DNA of 64,000 nucleotides, from the NCBI RefSeq assembly GCF_016879755.1, contig NZ_WOFU01000002.1:496001-560000 (forward strand), written 5' to 3'. Numbering within the stretch: the stretch's first letter is position 1; each line of letters opens with the position of its first letter. Position numbers and translations under genes: made by a program. Under the pieces are notes generated by a model. The model did no database searches, was not told the origin of the DNA, and was given only the letters and a program-made list of their open reading frames with translations. The stretch is from Bacillus sp. B15-48 (lineage in GTDB: Bacteria > Bacillota > Bacilli > Bacillales > Cytobacillaceae). Of this stretch, positions 46,197 to 56,185 are shown piece after piece.

Positions 46197-47282
46197 TCAC
46201 CAAAAAGCTTGGTCACAAGCATCTATCGCTTTTTCTTGGATGATGACATGAAAAGCACTGCTTATTCCACCCGGGATAATTAAGTTTCGGATCGCTCGGT
46301 TCTGTTTGCTTTTTTCTGAAAAAGGATTAGAATCATCGTTTTCTTGTAATTCATCAAGAATTCCTAGTTTCAGAAAAAATTCATCTTGTCTATGTTTTTC
46401 GATAAAGCCCAACCCATATTTTTCTCCCTGTTCAATGAGTGCATCAAAGTGAACATGACTAGTAATATCCATTCTCCCTGGAAATTGCAGAATATCCCGA
46501 TACATCTGATGTGAATAATATCCTCTTAAACTTCCATCCTTCCTGGCTGGTGCCTTCCACTCATTTTTCGTATAACCATAATCAACAGTAATGACGATTC
46601 CCTTCACTAACGATTGACTGATGGTTTTTATTACATTCTCCATCTCAAGTGGAATTTCTATTCTCTGCCCGTTACTAAGAGTAAGTCTATGTACATGAAC
46701 AAACGCTTTTATATCTTCCCTCTCTAATGGGATTAAAACTTCTGACAGGCCACCCTCACAATACGTGATCATCACCTCAAACAACTCTCCATCTCGTTTT
46801 TCAATTACATGGACAGGAAGGGCATCAAATAATTCATTCGAAAATATTAGGCCATGAAAAGCACCAAGTTCGCCAAGTTCTTTATACTGAACTACATCTT
46901 TAAACCCGTTTAGCTCTTCTGATTGTAATTTTCGGTGATAAGCGCTTGTTTCGATTAGTGTATATGAAATTGGCGATGAAGAATATTGACTCCACCCATC
47001 TAAAAAAGCTTTAGCAAAACGGCCATTCCCACCACCAATTTCACATATAGCTGCTGGCAAATTGAATTTATGACGGAATCCAGCATACCATTTAGCAACC
47101 AATTTCCCATAAATATCAGAGAAATTGCTTGTTGTAATAAAGTCCCCTTCTCGACCTATTTTCATGTCATTCTTCATATAATAACCATATTCAGGATCGT
47201 ACAGCACCAAATCCATATACTCCGCATAACTTATTCTTTTTTTGGGTTTCCTTTTAATAAAATCTTCTATGTATGTTAGCAT
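46197..47282 (-). CDS. SAM-dependent methyltransferase, MidA/NDUFAF7 family
   Basis: A 361-residue protein of the COG1565 (DUF185) family. It shows the family block YAEYMDLVLYDPEYGYY, GDFITTSNFSDIYGKLVAKW, the SAM loop AICEIGGGNGRFAKAFLDG, SNELFDALPVHV and TVDYGYTKNEW. The eukaryotic relative methylates an Arg of complex I; the bacterial substrate is unknown. It stands between yqgY and yqgX. Confidence 0.9.
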   Translation of the reverse strand: MLTYIEDFIKRKPKKRISYAEYMDLVLYDPEYGYYMKNDMKIGREGDFITTSNFSDIYGKLVAKWYAGFRHKFNLPAAICEIGGGNGRFAKAFLDGWSQYSSSPISYTLIETSAYHRKLQSEELNGFKDVVQYKELGELGAFHGLIFSNELFDALPVHVIEKRDGELFEVMITYCEGGLSEVLIPLEREDIKAFVHVHRLTLSNGQRIEIPLEMENVIKTISQSLVKGIVITVDYGYTKNEWKAPARKDGSLRGYYSHQMYRDILQFPGRMDITSHVHFDALIEQGEKYGLGFIEKHRQDEFFLKLGILDELQENDDSNPFSEKSKQNRAIRNLIIPGGISSAFHVIIQEKAIDACDQAFW

Positions 47283-47358
47283 TATTTCTCCAACCTTTTT
47301 ACTATTGACGTGGTGTTTATGGTGTTACATCGTAAAAAGAGCCCAATTACAACTTAAG

Positions 47359-47388
47359 AAAAACCCTTCATTTTCGAAGGGTCTTTTC
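47359..47388 (-). terminator. yqgX terminator
   Basis: ACCCTTC / GAAGGGT hairpin, T-rich on the minus strand, beside the yqgX stop. Confidence 0.7.
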
Positions 47389-47391
47389 TCT

Positions 47392-48027
47392 TTAATAACC
47401 ATTTAAAAAGGGATTTGCATCCATTTCCTGGCCAATTGTCGTTGCCGGTCCATGCCCAGGCAAAACAATCGTATCTTCTGGAAGGATAAGAAGCTTTTCA
47501 TGTATACTTTTTAACAGCTCTGCATGGTTTCCACCACGCAAATCCGTTCTGCCAATACTAAATTGAAATAAAGCATCACCCGAAGCAACAAACCCACCTT
47601 CTGCAAAGTAAAAGGACACACTCCCAGGTGAATGACCAGGCGTTTCAAATACCTGAATAGTGAACGCTTCGAGCGTCATTTCCTGCTCATTCTGAATTAA
47701 ATAGTCAGCTGGTCTCACAGAGATTGTTTGACCTGGTAAAAATGAATTAGAACCGTTTAAAGCAGGGTCCCGAAGCCAGTCCTTTTCCTTTTTATGAATA
47801 TATACAGGAATAGAAAACCCATCTCTAATCGCATCGACCGCACCAATATGATCAAAATGAGCATGGGTTAATAAAATCGCAATTGGCTTTAACTTTTTTC
47901 CATCTATGTATTTTTTTATTTTCTCAGGCTCTTCACCAGGATCGACAATAAGGCAATGATTATTTTGATCTGAGATGATATAACAGTTTGTTTGCAAAGG
48001 CCCTAGTGGCAATGGATACCATTTCAT
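47392..48027 (-). CDS. yqgX: MBL-fold metallohydrolase YqgX
   Basis: A 211-residue glyoxalase II-like hydrolase with metal ligands in LTHAHFDHIGAVDAI, the later His in ETPGHSPGSVSFYF, the Asp in FVASGDALF and the His in VLPGHGPATTIGQE. The substrate is unproven; B. subtilis YqgX has been reported to hydrolyse S-lactoyl-type thioesters, which I recall only loosely. The start ATG at 48027 is 27 nt from the divergent small ORF at 48055. Confidence 0.92.
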   Translation of the reverse strand: MKWYPLPLGPLQTNCYIISDQNNHCLIVDPGEEPEKIKKYIDGKKLKPIAILLTHAHFDHIGAVDAIRDGFSIPVYIHKKEKDWLRDPALNGSNSFLPGQTISVRPADYLIQNEQEMTLEAFTIQVFETPGHSPGSVSFYFAEGGFVASGDALFQFSIGRTDLRGGNHAELLKSIHEKLLILPEDTIVLPGHGPATTIGQEMDANPFLNGY

Positions 48028-48129
48028 AATCCAAAAACACCTCCAATTATTTAGTTGATTTTTATACTCTTCCTATTTTACACTATTCATTGTAAAGAAT
48101 TAAGTTTTTTGATAAGGAGGGGCATCCTA

Positions 48130-48621
48130 ATGTATACCGTATACGGTGTTGAAGCAAACTCCCTTGCTTCTAGTATTCCAGAATTTCATCAAATGCTAAC
48201 TTCCTCTTTAGAGGTTTTTGAAAACCATGAATCTATGTATATTTATAAGAATAGCACGGTTGCAAATGAAGCAAAAAACCTATTAATAGAAGCAAACTTA
48301 TTTGAAGAAGTTCATCCACTCCTAATGGCAAATAAAGGGACAGAAGGAGAATGTTTTTTTGATTACGGATTTAACGGAGAGAAATGGACATATCTATACA
48401 AAGATTGTATTTCCGCTTTCACTCTATTTGGAGATGATCTTAACCAAAGTAAAATGGCCAAACTACAAATAAATGAACATTTAATCTACAGTCTCTGTAC
48501 AGATTCCCAAGAAATATTCTTCATTGATAATCAACTAGAGCCGTTAATAAAAGGGATTGCAAGTGCCTATAAATGTGAGACCAATTTTTTAGACCTCGAC
48601 AAATGGAAAAAAAACCTATAA
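48130..48621 (+). CDS. hypothetical protein
   Basis: A 163-residue soluble, acidic protein that I do not recognise. It has no membrane helix or signal peptide. The frame opens 75 nt earlier, but ATG 48130 is preceded by AAGGAGGGGC, so translation surely begins there. Three scattered Cys residues (in GECFFDYG, KDCISAF and SLCTDSQ) and a fourth near the end (YKCETNF) do not form a known motif. It lies just upstream of yqgW. Confidence 0.75.
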   Translation: MYTVYGVEANSLASSIPEFHQMLTSSLEVFENHESMYIYKNSTVANEAKNLLIEANLFEEVHPLLMANKGTEGECFFDYGFNGEKWTYLYKDCISAFTLFGDDLNQSKMAKLQINEHLIYSLCTDSQEIFFIDNQLEPLIKGIASAYKCETNFLDLDKWKKNL

Positions 48622-48719
48622 AATAGTATCGAATATAAGATAGCGTCTACATAAGGATTTGCTTATTGGACTACTTCACAAAGTAATGCTTAATCATATA
48701 TTTAAAAGGGGGGATTTCC

Positions 48720-48893
48720 ATGGGTTTAGTTATTATTTTTGCATTAGTAACATTGCTATCATTGTATGGTACATTCAGTGCACTAAAAAACAAAAACATA
48801 CTTGGGATTATTTTTGGTGGAGGAACTCTTCTAGTCTTTGGCTGGTTTACAATCATGACCATTATTTACTCCGGATATCCAATAGCTCATTAA
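48720..48893 (+). CDS. yqgW: DUF2759 family small membrane protein YqgW
   Basis: A 57-residue protein of mostly two membrane helices (MGLVIIFALVTLLSLYGTF and LGIIFGGGTLLVFGWFTI). ATG 48720 follows AAAAGGGGGG. It fits the DUF2759 family and the yqgW position. The function is unknown. A strong bidirectional terminator follows directly. Confidence 0.8.
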   Translation: MGLVIIFALVTLLSLYGTFSALKNKNILGIIFGGGTLLVFGWFTIMTIIYSGYPIAH

Positions 48894-48898
48894 TTCAC

Positions 48899-48928
48899 TT
48901 AAAAAGGACCGTAAATACGGTCCTTTTT
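48899..48928. terminator. bidirectional terminator between yqgW and yqgU
   Basis: AAAAAGGACCGT / ACGGTCCTTTTT, a perfect 12-bp stem with T-runs on both strands. Confidence 0.88.
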
Positions 48929-48960
48929 ATATATGCACGAATATATTCCTATTTCCCTTC

Positions 48961-50106
48961 TCACTTGTTTTCAATTAGATCAATAATATTCTTTTGTTTT
49001 ACATCAATTAGTTTTTCAAACTGGTATCCATACAGACACAATCCACCATTAGGTGAACAAGAAATTGGTGCATTCTCTAGATCAGAAAAAACCACCTCTT
49101 CTTGCCCATCCATCAGAGAAAACTCTATTAACCTAAATCCATTCATATATAAATCAGCGTCACCACTTGACTGTGGTCGAAATTGGAGAATTATTTGTTT
49201 GCTATCAATTAAGTCGAAATAAGGAACGAGCCAACCTGAGAACTGCGACAATTGATTCACTTTAAACAAGGAAACTTGTTCAAATTCTTTATTAAAAATT
49301 GTATACATAGCATTCTCGGGCTCACGTATGTTCGTTTGGACAGCGATAATAAAATCTCTTGAAGAGTCAATAAAGTGAGCTGAGGAAACAATTTCTTGCT
49401 TTTCACCGTAAGTAATTGATTCCTTCACAAGCGCTGCGTGAAGAGTTAGATCGGACGTATCCCAATTAAGATATAAAATGTCATCCTCCACTGGCCAAAG
49501 AATAAATGGCTGGGATAACTCAATTTCAATGATATTCTGCTCCTTACTATTAAGAATGAAGCTAGAAAAAGTCCAATCCTCATAAAAGGCCGTTACAAGG
49601 ATTTCATTTTCATTTTCTTGATTCCACGAAAATTCCAATTCAAATGAATCGACTCGCGTTTCATACAAAAGCACCCCATCTATTGAAATAATCTTAATTT
49701 CTCCTACATAACTTGAAGGGGATGAATGAATTAATACTTGGTCCTTTGTTGGGCTAATCATTGTGTTAACGATGGGATACTCACTTTCGTATAATAACTC
49801 ACTTTCACCTGTTGATAAATGATACATATGTATAAAAGAACCTTCACTACGATTCATTACGTATAAAATCCTTTCGTTATCAATCCATCCAGATACCTCT
49901 GAAAATACCCCTTGCATATTCGTAATTGGAAATATTTCTTTTGCACCTGGAGTTTCTTTATCGTACTGAAAGTCATGATTTAAGCTTGGTTGAGGGTGAG
50001 AGGTCTTTTCTTTTATACAACCCGAAAGAATAATAATCGCTATTAATAATATGAATATAACAAAGTTTTTACTATTACCTATGTAACAATTTAACCAGCC
50101 TTTCAC
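48961..50106 (-). CDS. yqgU: YqgU-like lipoprotein with predicted beta-propeller
   Basis: A 381-residue lipoprotein. A long N-terminal region ends in a hydrophobic helix and lipobox (FVIFILLIAIIILSGC). The mature part has repeated WD-like strand patterns (for example GWIDNERILYVMNRSEGS, PTKDQVLIHSSPSS and ENEILVTAFYED), consistent with a beta-propeller anchored outside the cell. YqgU is the positional match. No function is established. Confidence 0.8.
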   Translation of the reverse strand: MKGWLNCYIGNSKNFVIFILLIAIIILSGCIKEKTSHPQPSLNHDFQYDKETPGAKEIFPITNMQGVFSEVSGWIDNERILYVMNRSEGSFIHMYHLSTGESELLYESEYPIVNTMISPTKDQVLIHSSPSSYVGEIKIISIDGVLLYETRVDSFELEFSWNQENENEILVTAFYEDWTFSSFILNSKEQNIIEIELSQPFILWPVEDDILYLNWDTSDLTLHAALVKESITYGEKQEIVSSAHFIDSSRDFIIAVQTNIREPENAMYTIFNKEFEQVSLFKVNQLSQFSGWLVPYFDLIDSKQIILQFRPQSSGDADLYMNGFRLIEFSLMDGQEEVVFSDLENAPISCSPNGGLCLYGYQFEKLIDVKQKNIIDLIENK

Positions 50107-50200
50107 TTCCTCCCCACCTTCCTACTGTATAAAATTACGTAAATGAAAGGAAAATGTTTCAAATTTTTTAAAAAAACATTGTAATTAGATGTGGCCAAAG

Positions 50201-50233
50201 AAAAAAGGAAGTAATAATAACTTCCTCCTTTTA
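50201..50233 (-). terminator. glcK terminator
   Basis: AAGGAAGT / ACTTCCTT-type hairpin with one bulge followed by TTTTTTCTTTGG on the minus strand. Confidence 0.65.
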
Positions 50234-50238
50234 TCCAA

Positions 50239-51225
50239 TTAGGAATCGAACCTATTTAATTTATTTTTCACTAGCCAAGCAGCACCAATCACACCCGCAT
50301 CATTTCCTAAGGCCGCAAGAGCAAGCTTCGTAGAATTTGCACCTCGCGAAAAACAATGGTTAATGAATTCCTTCGATAACGGTTTAAGAAGTGTCTCACC
50401 TGCTTTAGAAACACCACCACCAATAATAATCTTTTCAGGGTTTAAAATATTAGCGACGTTCGCTAGGGCAACACCAAGATAATAGGTGACCGTTTCAATA
50501 ATTTTAATCGAAACATGATCTCCTTCTCTAGCTGTATCAAAGACATCTTTAGCATTCACTTGACCGTTGGCGACATATCGACTATAAAGCTTTCCTGACT
50601 GTTTCTCAGTGTTTTTCAGTTGTTCATGGGCAAGTCGTACAATTCCTGTTGCAGAGGCAAGCGTTTCTAAACAGCCCCTTTTTCCACAATTGCATGCTGC
50701 TCCTCCTTCGAGCATGGAGCTAATATGCCCAATCTCACCTGCTGCGCCATTCATTCCTTGCACAATATCCCCATTGGCTATGACACCACCACCAACTCCT
50801 GTTCCGAGTGTGACGCAAACAAGGTCCTTTCCACCTTTTCCGGCTCCCTGCCACATCTCTCCTAACGCAGCACAATTGGCATCATTGTCTACAATAACCG
50901 GTATGGAAGTTCCTAGCTCCAATTCATCCTTCAACCGATACTTTCCCTTCCAGCCAAGGTTAATTGCTTCTAGTACTGTACCATCTATCGTATTTACTGG
51001 TCCAGGTGCACCAACACCAATTCCTAAAATCTTTTCTTTATTTTTCTCTAGATCATCAAGTTTACATTTAATCTCTTTCGTAATGTTTGGAACGATATTC
51101 TTCCCGCTTGAGGATAGATCTGTCGGAATCTCCCACTTTTCAACGATTTTCCCTTTAATATCAATATAGGCAATTTTCGTTGTCGTGCCACCTATATCAA
51201 CACCAATCATCACCTTTTCTGTCAT
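50239..51225 (-). CDS. glcK: ROK-family glucokinase GlcK
   Basis: A 328-residue ATP-dependent glucokinase. It has the N-terminal phosphate loop GVDIGGTTTKIAYID, the sugar-binding GAPGPVNTIDGTV, the catalytic Asp in DNDANCAALGE, the ROK zinc motif CNCGKRGCLETLASATG and GTGVGGGVI. It phosphorylates glucose from internal disaccharide breakdown. The gene lies 12 nt after yqgQ, as in B. subtilis. Confidence 0.96.
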   Translation of the reverse strand: MTEKVMIGVDIGGTTTKIAYIDIKGKIVEKWEIPTDLSSSGKNIVPNITKEIKCKLDDLEKNKEKILGIGVGAPGPVNTIDGTVLEAINLGWKGKYRLKDELELGTSIPVIVDNDANCAALGEMWQGAGKGGKDLVCVTLGTGVGGGVIANGDIVQGMNGAAGEIGHISSMLEGGAACNCGKRGCLETLASATGIVRLAHEQLKNTEKQSGKLYSRYVANGQVNAKDVFDTAREGDHVSIKIIETVTYYLGVALANVANILNPEKIIIGGGVSKAGETLLKPLSKEFINHCFSRGANSTKLALAALGNDAGVIGAAWLVKNKLNRFDS

Positions 51226-51237
51226 TTCCTTTTCCCC

Positions 51238-51444
51238 TTATCTCTCTCTCTTTTCCTTTTCAAGTCTGATTTCACGGCGTAACAATAAAATCGCAGTTCT
51301 AAATTCTGACTCATCTAATAATTGCGTATGATATAAATCTCTTATTTCCATTTCCATCATTTCCAAGTCGTCAAGTCGATTTCCGAGATAAATGATTGTT
51401 CCGTAGCTTTTTAATAGTTGTTGGATATCGTATATTGTTTTCAA
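51238..51444 (-). CDS. yqgQ: YqgQ family protein
   Basis: A 68-residue helical protein (KTIYDIQQLLKSYGTIIYLG then RLDDLEMMEMEIRDLY and a basic tail). TTG 51444 follows GAGAGGGA and matches family length; the upstream frame opening at 51468 is not conserved. YqgQ is always next to glcK in Bacilli. It is a predicted single-stranded nucleic-acid binder from structure-based family notes, without proven function. Confidence 0.9.
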   Translation of the reverse strand: MKTIYDIQQLLKSYGTIIYLGNRLDDLEMMEMEIRDLYHTQLLDESEFRTAILLLRREIRLEKEKRER

Positions 51445-51524
51445 TGTATTCCCTCTCACTGTGAACATATTTACATTAAAAAGTATAATCGATACCTAAT
51501 ATGTTAACAAGCACCGCTTTATGT

Positions 51525-52982
51525 TTAACGATCAGGATCCTTTGTATGTAATACTTTTGGACGTCGGTTTTTTAATGGGATAGGCGCGCGAAACAAAACG
51601 TCACGAAAGGCTCTATAATTAAACGGAAGAAACGGCCATAAATAAGGAATTCCAAATGAATTCATTCTCGCAAGGAACAAAATAAAGAGCACGATTCCGA
51701 TGACTAATCCATATAAACCAAACATAGCTGTCGCAATAAGTAGGAACAGCCTTGCTAAACGATTCGCCAAGCTCATTTCATAACTCGGTGTTGCAAACGT
51801 ACCGATAGCAGCAATTGAAAAATACAAAATGACTTCATTTGTCAGTAGCCCGACTTCAACAGCCACTTGCCCGATCATTAATGCAGCTACAAGACCAAGA
51901 GCGGTCGCTAATGCTGTCGGTGTATGAATAGCTGCCATTCTGAGTCCATCTAAACCAATCTCAATTATTAAAAATTGGAGAAACAACGGAATCTTTCCGG
52001 GGTCATTAATCCCGATATACGAAAACTGCTCTGGCAACAACTCTGGATTCGCAGCAAGTAAGTACCAAATCGGCAGTAAAAAAATCGATGCCCAGACTAA
52101 AATATACCGTACTAATCGCAAATAGGCACCAACTAACGGTTTATTACGATACTCCTCGGCATGCTGCATATGATGCCAAAAAGTTGTTGGTGTGATTAAG
52201 ACGCTCGGCGATCCATCGACCATTATAATTACATGACCTTCATATAAATGAACAGCCGCCGTATCTGGGCGTTCAGTATACCTGACATTAGGATATGGAT
52301 TCCAATGTTTCCCCATAATAAACTCTTCGATCGTCTTCTCACCCATCGGTAGTCCATCTGTATCTATTTTCGCAATTGAATCTTTTATTTTCGTAACCAT
52401 GCTTTGATTCGCAATATCTTCAATATAACAAACGACCACATCTGTTTTTGACCTACGGCCTACTTGCATATATTCCATTCGTAACGTCCGGTCCCTAACT
52501 CGTCTTCTTGTTAACGTAGCATTAAAAACAAGCGTTTCTACAAACCCATCACGTGATCCCCTAACGACCCTCTCCGTATCAGGCTCTTCAGGTCCTCTCA
52601 CTGGATATTCACGAGCATCAATTATGATGGCTGATGTTAACCCTTCAACTAGTAATGCAGTCGGTCCAGAAAGAACCTTTTCTGTAACGTCATCTAAATC
52701 GTCTGTCATCTCGACTTCAACATATGGAATGTACGTACGGACAAGTTTTTTTAAAGTATCCGGCTCAAGAGCGGCTGGCTCTAACTTCGCTAAAAACTTC
52801 ATTAACAAATGTAAAATATCATCTTTTGCAAACCCATCAATCAAAAACATCGCCATTTCTTTTTCGGCATATTCCAAATCGAGCTGAATCACGTCAAAAC
52901 TTTTTTCAACCCCTAATGACTCTTTTAAATAAGCAATATTATGCTTTAAATCAGCTTGCACAGGATGTTTTATTGTATCCAT
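51525..52982 (-). CDS. spore germination GerA-family protein, SpoVAF-like
   Basis: A 485-residue protein with the GerA A-subunit architecture: a cytoplasmic N-domain with REYPVRGPEEPDTERVVRG and LIVEGL-type blocks, then about five membrane helices (about 290-440) with IGQVAVEVGLLTNEVILYFSIAAIG split around the Glu. It resembles SpoVAF most, which modulates germination in the spore inner membrane. It stands alone with no gerB or gerC partner nearby, so it is an orphan copy. Confidence 0.88.
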   Translation of the reverse strand: MDTIKHPVQADLKHNIAYLKESLGVEKSFDVIQLDLEYAEKEMAMFLIDGFAKDDILHLLMKFLAKLEPAALEPDTLKKLVRTYIPYVEVEMTDDLDDVTEKVLSGPTALLVEGLTSAIIIDAREYPVRGPEEPDTERVVRGSRDGFVETLVFNATLTRRRVRDRTLRMEYMQVGRRSKTDVVVCYIEDIANQSMVTKIKDSIAKIDTDGLPMGEKTIEEFIMGKHWNPYPNVRYTERPDTAAVHLYEGHVIIMVDGSPSVLITPTTFWHHMQHAEEYRNKPLVGAYLRLVRYILVWASIFLLPIWYLLAANPELLPEQFSYIGINDPGKIPLFLQFLIIEIGLDGLRMAAIHTPTALATALGLVAALMIGQVAVEVGLLTNEVILYFSIAAIGTFATPSYEMSLANRLARLFLLIATAMFGLYGLVIGIVLFILFLARMNSFGIPYLWPFLPFNYRAFRDVLFRAPIPLKNRRPKVLHTKDPDR

Positions 52983-53196
52983 AATCCACCTCGAAAATCT
53001 TGTTCATCTTTAACTAACCATTTTTTTCCTTATCCTTCCCCATCATTGCCACACTTCCAAAAAATCATACTTCATGAAATAAAGCGAAACTTCCATTATC
53101 AAAAGGTTTATTTCTATGAATAATGGTTTGGGGCGTGCAACAATAAATGACAAGAAAGTTAATTAAATTCTGAACCAAAAGATGAGGCGTTAAAAC

Positions 53197-54741
53197 TTAT
53201 AATCCAATTCTTTCTAAGTAAGCAGTAATATTGTCGAGCAATTCATTATATGCTTGATTTCCCGGCTCTAGTTGCAATGCTTTTTTAGCATATTCATTTG
53301 CCTTTACAAAGTCCTCTTGTTCAAGATAAACCAATGCGAGATTATAGTATGCTTCATGAAAGTCAGGTTTAAGTTGAATGACATGATAAAGATTCGTTTT
53401 TGCACGGTCAAGTTGGTCCCTTTTTATTTCTGTAAATGAAAGCATAAATAGAATTTCGGGTGATTCATTGTTTTTATAATGAGTCAGAACGCGATAAGCA
53501 TCATCATATTCTTCATCTTGTATGTATTTTTGAGCTAAGATTAAGATCGATTGTTCATTAACGACTGCTTCACTATGATTAAAGCCAAATTGGATTAATC
53601 CGATGATAATCACCGCAGTTGCTACAAGGTAGGAGCCTTGACGAATCACTCGTTTCCTTTTAGGGAAGTGGACAATCCCTGCAGCAGCAAATCCTGCTAT
53701 CAAGCCTCCAATATGGCCTGCGTTGTCAATTCCAGGTACAGTAAAACCAAACACTAAATTAATAGCAAGGACAATAAGGATGTTCATTCCCATCGAACGA
53801 AAAAACAGTTGTGGAAAAACAACCCCAAAGTAAAGCAATGCACCAAAAAGACCAAAAATAGCACCACTGGCGCCAGCAGACAAATTCACACTAAAAATAA
53901 AACTTGCTAAAGAACCACCAAAACCAGCAAGCAAGTATATGAAAAGAAAACGGTGATTTCCAAAAATTCGTTCAACCAATGGTCCTAAATAATACAAAGC
54001 TAAAGAGTTCATGAGCAAATGAAGGAAGCCGATATGAATAAAAATCGGAGTAAAAAATCTCCACCATTCCCCTTCTAAAATTAGCGGATTAAATTTCGCC
54101 CCAAATTCAATTAAAGTAGTGGTATCTGTACTACTCCCTTTCATTTCCATTAAGAAAAAGATGATGACTTGTACCGTCAGGAAAATATAACTAAAAAATG
54201 GTTTTGCTGCATGAAAAATTTGCTTTTCTGCTTTTTCTCTCTCATTTGCTGTTATTAATGCCTTCCTTCTATATTCATCCGTCTTATTTTCATGTGGCCA
54301 TTCTTCGTCAACTTCAAACCTCTCCCCGAATAAATTTTCTATCCTTCGTAGAGATTCTCCACTGTTTACACTTTCGATAATTTTACTTGTAACTTTAATT
54401 TTTTCTTTAAGAGGTTCTATATAAGGGTCAGCAACCCACTGTTCATAGTCGTCAACTGGGGGATACGCAGAGAAATACAAATTAAGTACACTTAAATTTC
54501 CTTTTATATTCTCACGTCGGATTTGTTCAACATTCTTTGCAACAACCTCAATATCACGTAATAACCAATTGGTCCAATCAAGCTGATGAAAAAAAAGACG
54601 AACAATTTGTGCTTCTTTATTTTCCATGTTTTCTAACCATAGCTCTCGCTGGTCTTTTGAGAGCTGGATTATTCTATATTCTCGCTTTACGATTAAAAAA
54701 TAGGCCGTCCTCCAAAATAAATACTCCTCCTTCAAACTCAA
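53197..54741 (-). CDS. yqgP: rhomboid intramembrane serine protease with TPRs (YqgP/GluP)
   Basis: A 514-residue protein with an N-terminal cytosolic domain (1-175), six or seven membrane helices (about 180-385) and C-terminal tetratricopeptide repeats (about 400-510, including PDFHEAYYNLALVYLEQEDF). The rhomboid nucleophile is the Ser in GASGAIFGLFGAL and the base is the His in GHIGGLIAGF; HIGFLHLLMN is also conserved. B. subtilis YqgP cleaves MgtE and works with FtsH in membrane quality control. Confidence 0.95.
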   Translation of the reverse strand: MSLKEEYLFWRTAYFLIVKREYRIIQLSKDQRELWLENMENKEAQIVRLFFHQLDWTNWLLRDIEVVAKNVEQIRRENIKGNLSVLNLYFSAYPPVDDYEQWVADPYIEPLKEKIKVTSKIIESVNSGESLRRIENLFGERFEVDEEWPHENKTDEYRRKALITANEREKAEKQIFHAAKPFFSYIFLTVQVIIFFLMEMKGSSTDTTTLIEFGAKFNPLILEGEWWRFFTPIFIHIGFLHLLMNSLALYYLGPLVERIFGNHRFLFIYLLAGFGGSLASFIFSVNLSAGASGAIFGLFGALLYFGVVFPQLFFRSMGMNILIVLAINLVFGFTVPGIDNAGHIGGLIAGFAAAGIVHFPKRKRVIRQGSYLVATAVIIIGLIQFGFNHSEAVVNEQSILILAQKYIQDEEYDDAYRVLTHYKNNESPEILFMLSFTEIKRDQLDRAKTNLYHVIQLKPDFHEAYYNLALVYLEQEDFVKANEYAKKALQLEPGNQAYNELLDNITAYLERIGL

Positions 54742-54850
54742 ATCCCCCTCTTCCTTCTATTCATATAATCATTATAAATAAGTACCCGTATTTATTCTAT
54801 TAAACGTACTAAGAAAAACCGACCCCACATGGAACAATGACATCATCCAT

Positions 54851-54878
54851 AAAAAAAAGACCCTATTAAAGGTCTTTT
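54851..54878 (-). terminator. terminator overlapping the stop of the small ORF at 54866
   Basis: AAAAGACC / GGTCTTTT hairpin followed by T8 on the minus strand. The 5' arm encodes the last codons of the small protein. Confidence 0.75.
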
Positions 54879-55069
54879 ACATCGGAAGGGCCTGTGAAAA
54901 TCGTTTTCATCATTCGATCACGAACACCAGGGATGCCCATTAAGGAACGAACCGCAAACCTCCTCAGGATTGCATTCCCTAATATACGATTCATCACTCG
55001 ATATCGATTTTGATAAATATAATAACCAGTAAAAGCTAATATGACAATTGATAACGCTCTTTTTACCAT
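54866..55069 (-). CDS. small basic membrane-associated protein
   Basis: A 67-residue protein with an N-terminal hydrophobic segment (VKRALSIVILAFTGYYIYQN) and a basic remainder rich in Arg and Met (RYRVMNRILGNAILRRFAVR). ATG 55069 has GGAGGG 6 nt upstream; the two earlier in-frame ATGs are too close or before that site. It could correspond to the small unknown genes found here in B. subtilis, but I do not recognise the family. Confidence 0.7.
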   Translation of the reverse strand: MVKRALSIVILAFTGYYIYQNRYRVMNRILGNAILRRFAVRSLMGIPGVRDRMMKTIFTGPSDVKDL

Positions 55070-55125
55070 TTTCATCCCTCCATTCATATGTTGTTGCAGG
55101 AAGAGAACTTTTATCCTTAAAATTA

Positions 55126-55156
55126 GAAAAAACCGTCCAGTTTATGAACGGTTTTC
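55126..55156 (-). terminator. ldh terminator
   Basis: AAAACCGT / ACGGTTTT hairpin followed by a T-run on the minus strand, 6 nt past the ldh stop. Confidence 0.8.
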
Positions 55157-55161
55157 ACATT

Positions 55162-56139
<978 letters not shown>

Positions 56140-56185
56140 CTAAAAATAAGTTCCCCCGAACCTTTTGTTTTCATTAAAATAATTT

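Noticed and set aside
50609-51169. 186-codon plus-strand ORF opposite glcK
   Set aside because: Antisense shadow of glucokinase; Pro/Ser-rich composition reflects reverse-strand Gly codons.
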